The notes beneath the pieces are model-generated. The model was not told the DNA's origin. It was given only the letters and a program-made list of their open reading frames with translations, and ran no database searches. This document shows, piece by piece, positions 63,988 to 64,000 of a DNA stretch of 64,000 nucleotides. This stretch comes from Rhodococcus sp. IEGM 1409 (GTDB taxonomy: Bacteria > Actinomycetota > Actinomycetes > Mycobacteriales > Mycobacteriaceae): NCBI RefSeq assembly GCF_030056735.1, contig NZ_JASHKN010000001.1:310001-374000 (forward strand), in the 5' to 3' direction. The stretch's first letter is position 1. Every line of letters starts with the position of its first letter. The translations under genes and the position numbers were made by a program.

Positions 63988-64000
63988 ACACTCCCCTTGT

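Overview
The window is high-GC actinobacterial DNA. The conserved core order mazG, mfd, tetR, glmU, prs, rplY, pth and a fatty-acyl-AMP ligase is the order known around Rv1013-Rv1021 in Mycobacterium tuberculosis. Together with an ergothioneine operon and an IdeR-type iron regulon, it points to a Rhodococcus, most likely of the R. erythropolis/qingshengii type. The species call is inference from gene content, not from a database match.

Region by region. Positions 1-5.7 kb hold the end of an exopolysaccharide or cell-surface glycan locus: a GT4 glycosyltransferase, a DUF218 (YdcF/SanA-like) protein, a secreted GH71-type alpha-glucanase, a frameshifted GNAT gene, and a polyprenyl-phosphate glycosylphosphotransferase. 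A gene-poor stretch of about 950 bp and an IS481-family element follow. At 7.8-12.4 kb lie mazG and mfd. At 12.5-18.9 kb is a tightly coupled six-gene operon on the minus strand (acpS, acyl carrier protein, acyl-CoA dehydrogenase, aminoacyl-tRNA-synthetase-like amino acid:carrier-protein ligase, DUF1839, GH2 glycosidase), with a ScbR/ArpA-like TetR gene beside it. At 20-24.4 kb the core returns: tetR, tRNA-Gln, glmU, prs and a zinc-ribbon protein. At 24.5-28.2 kb are an SLC13-type transporter, a Tat-exported cyclase and a secreted sugar dehydrogenase. At 28.3-29.7 kb is a decayed DUF222/HNH gene.

At 30-37 kb is egtA-egtB-egtC-egtD (ergothioneine), followed by an APC permease and a divergent EgtE-like PLP enzyme. 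At 37-40 kb are a flavoprotein and a GAF-domain regulator. At 39.9-45.5 kb are rplY, pth, a fatty-acyl-AMP ligase, prfC and pnuC. At 45.5-47.4 kb are an unknown Ser/Asn-rich protein, pdxH and a SnoaL-like protein. At 47.5-54.2 kb are two TetR genes, an ABC exporter-fold pair with a coupled 71-aa leader ORF, and an MFS exporter. At 54.2-63.9 kb is an iron-siderophore uptake region with two IdeR-like boxes: two substrate-binding lipoproteins, an ATPase, two FecCD permeases, a siderophore-interacting protein, and a strongly asymmetric ABC heterodimer.

Three observations stand out. First, the aminoacyl-carrier-protein operon encodes the carrier, its phosphopantetheinyl transferase, a loading enzyme and a candidate oxidase, plus a glycosidase. 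Second, the same 21-bp palindrome (AAACRAAC, five bases, GTATGTTT), always in the direction of transcription, lies upstream of three separate units: the glycan-initiating transferase, the aminoacyl-carrier-protein operon and the Ser/Asn-rich gene. The ScbR/ArpA-like regulator next to one copy is the obvious candidate reader, suggesting a small autoregulator-type regulon. Third, short tandem repeats (12-45 bp units) recur at gene termini throughout the window and often contain or abut start or stop codons.
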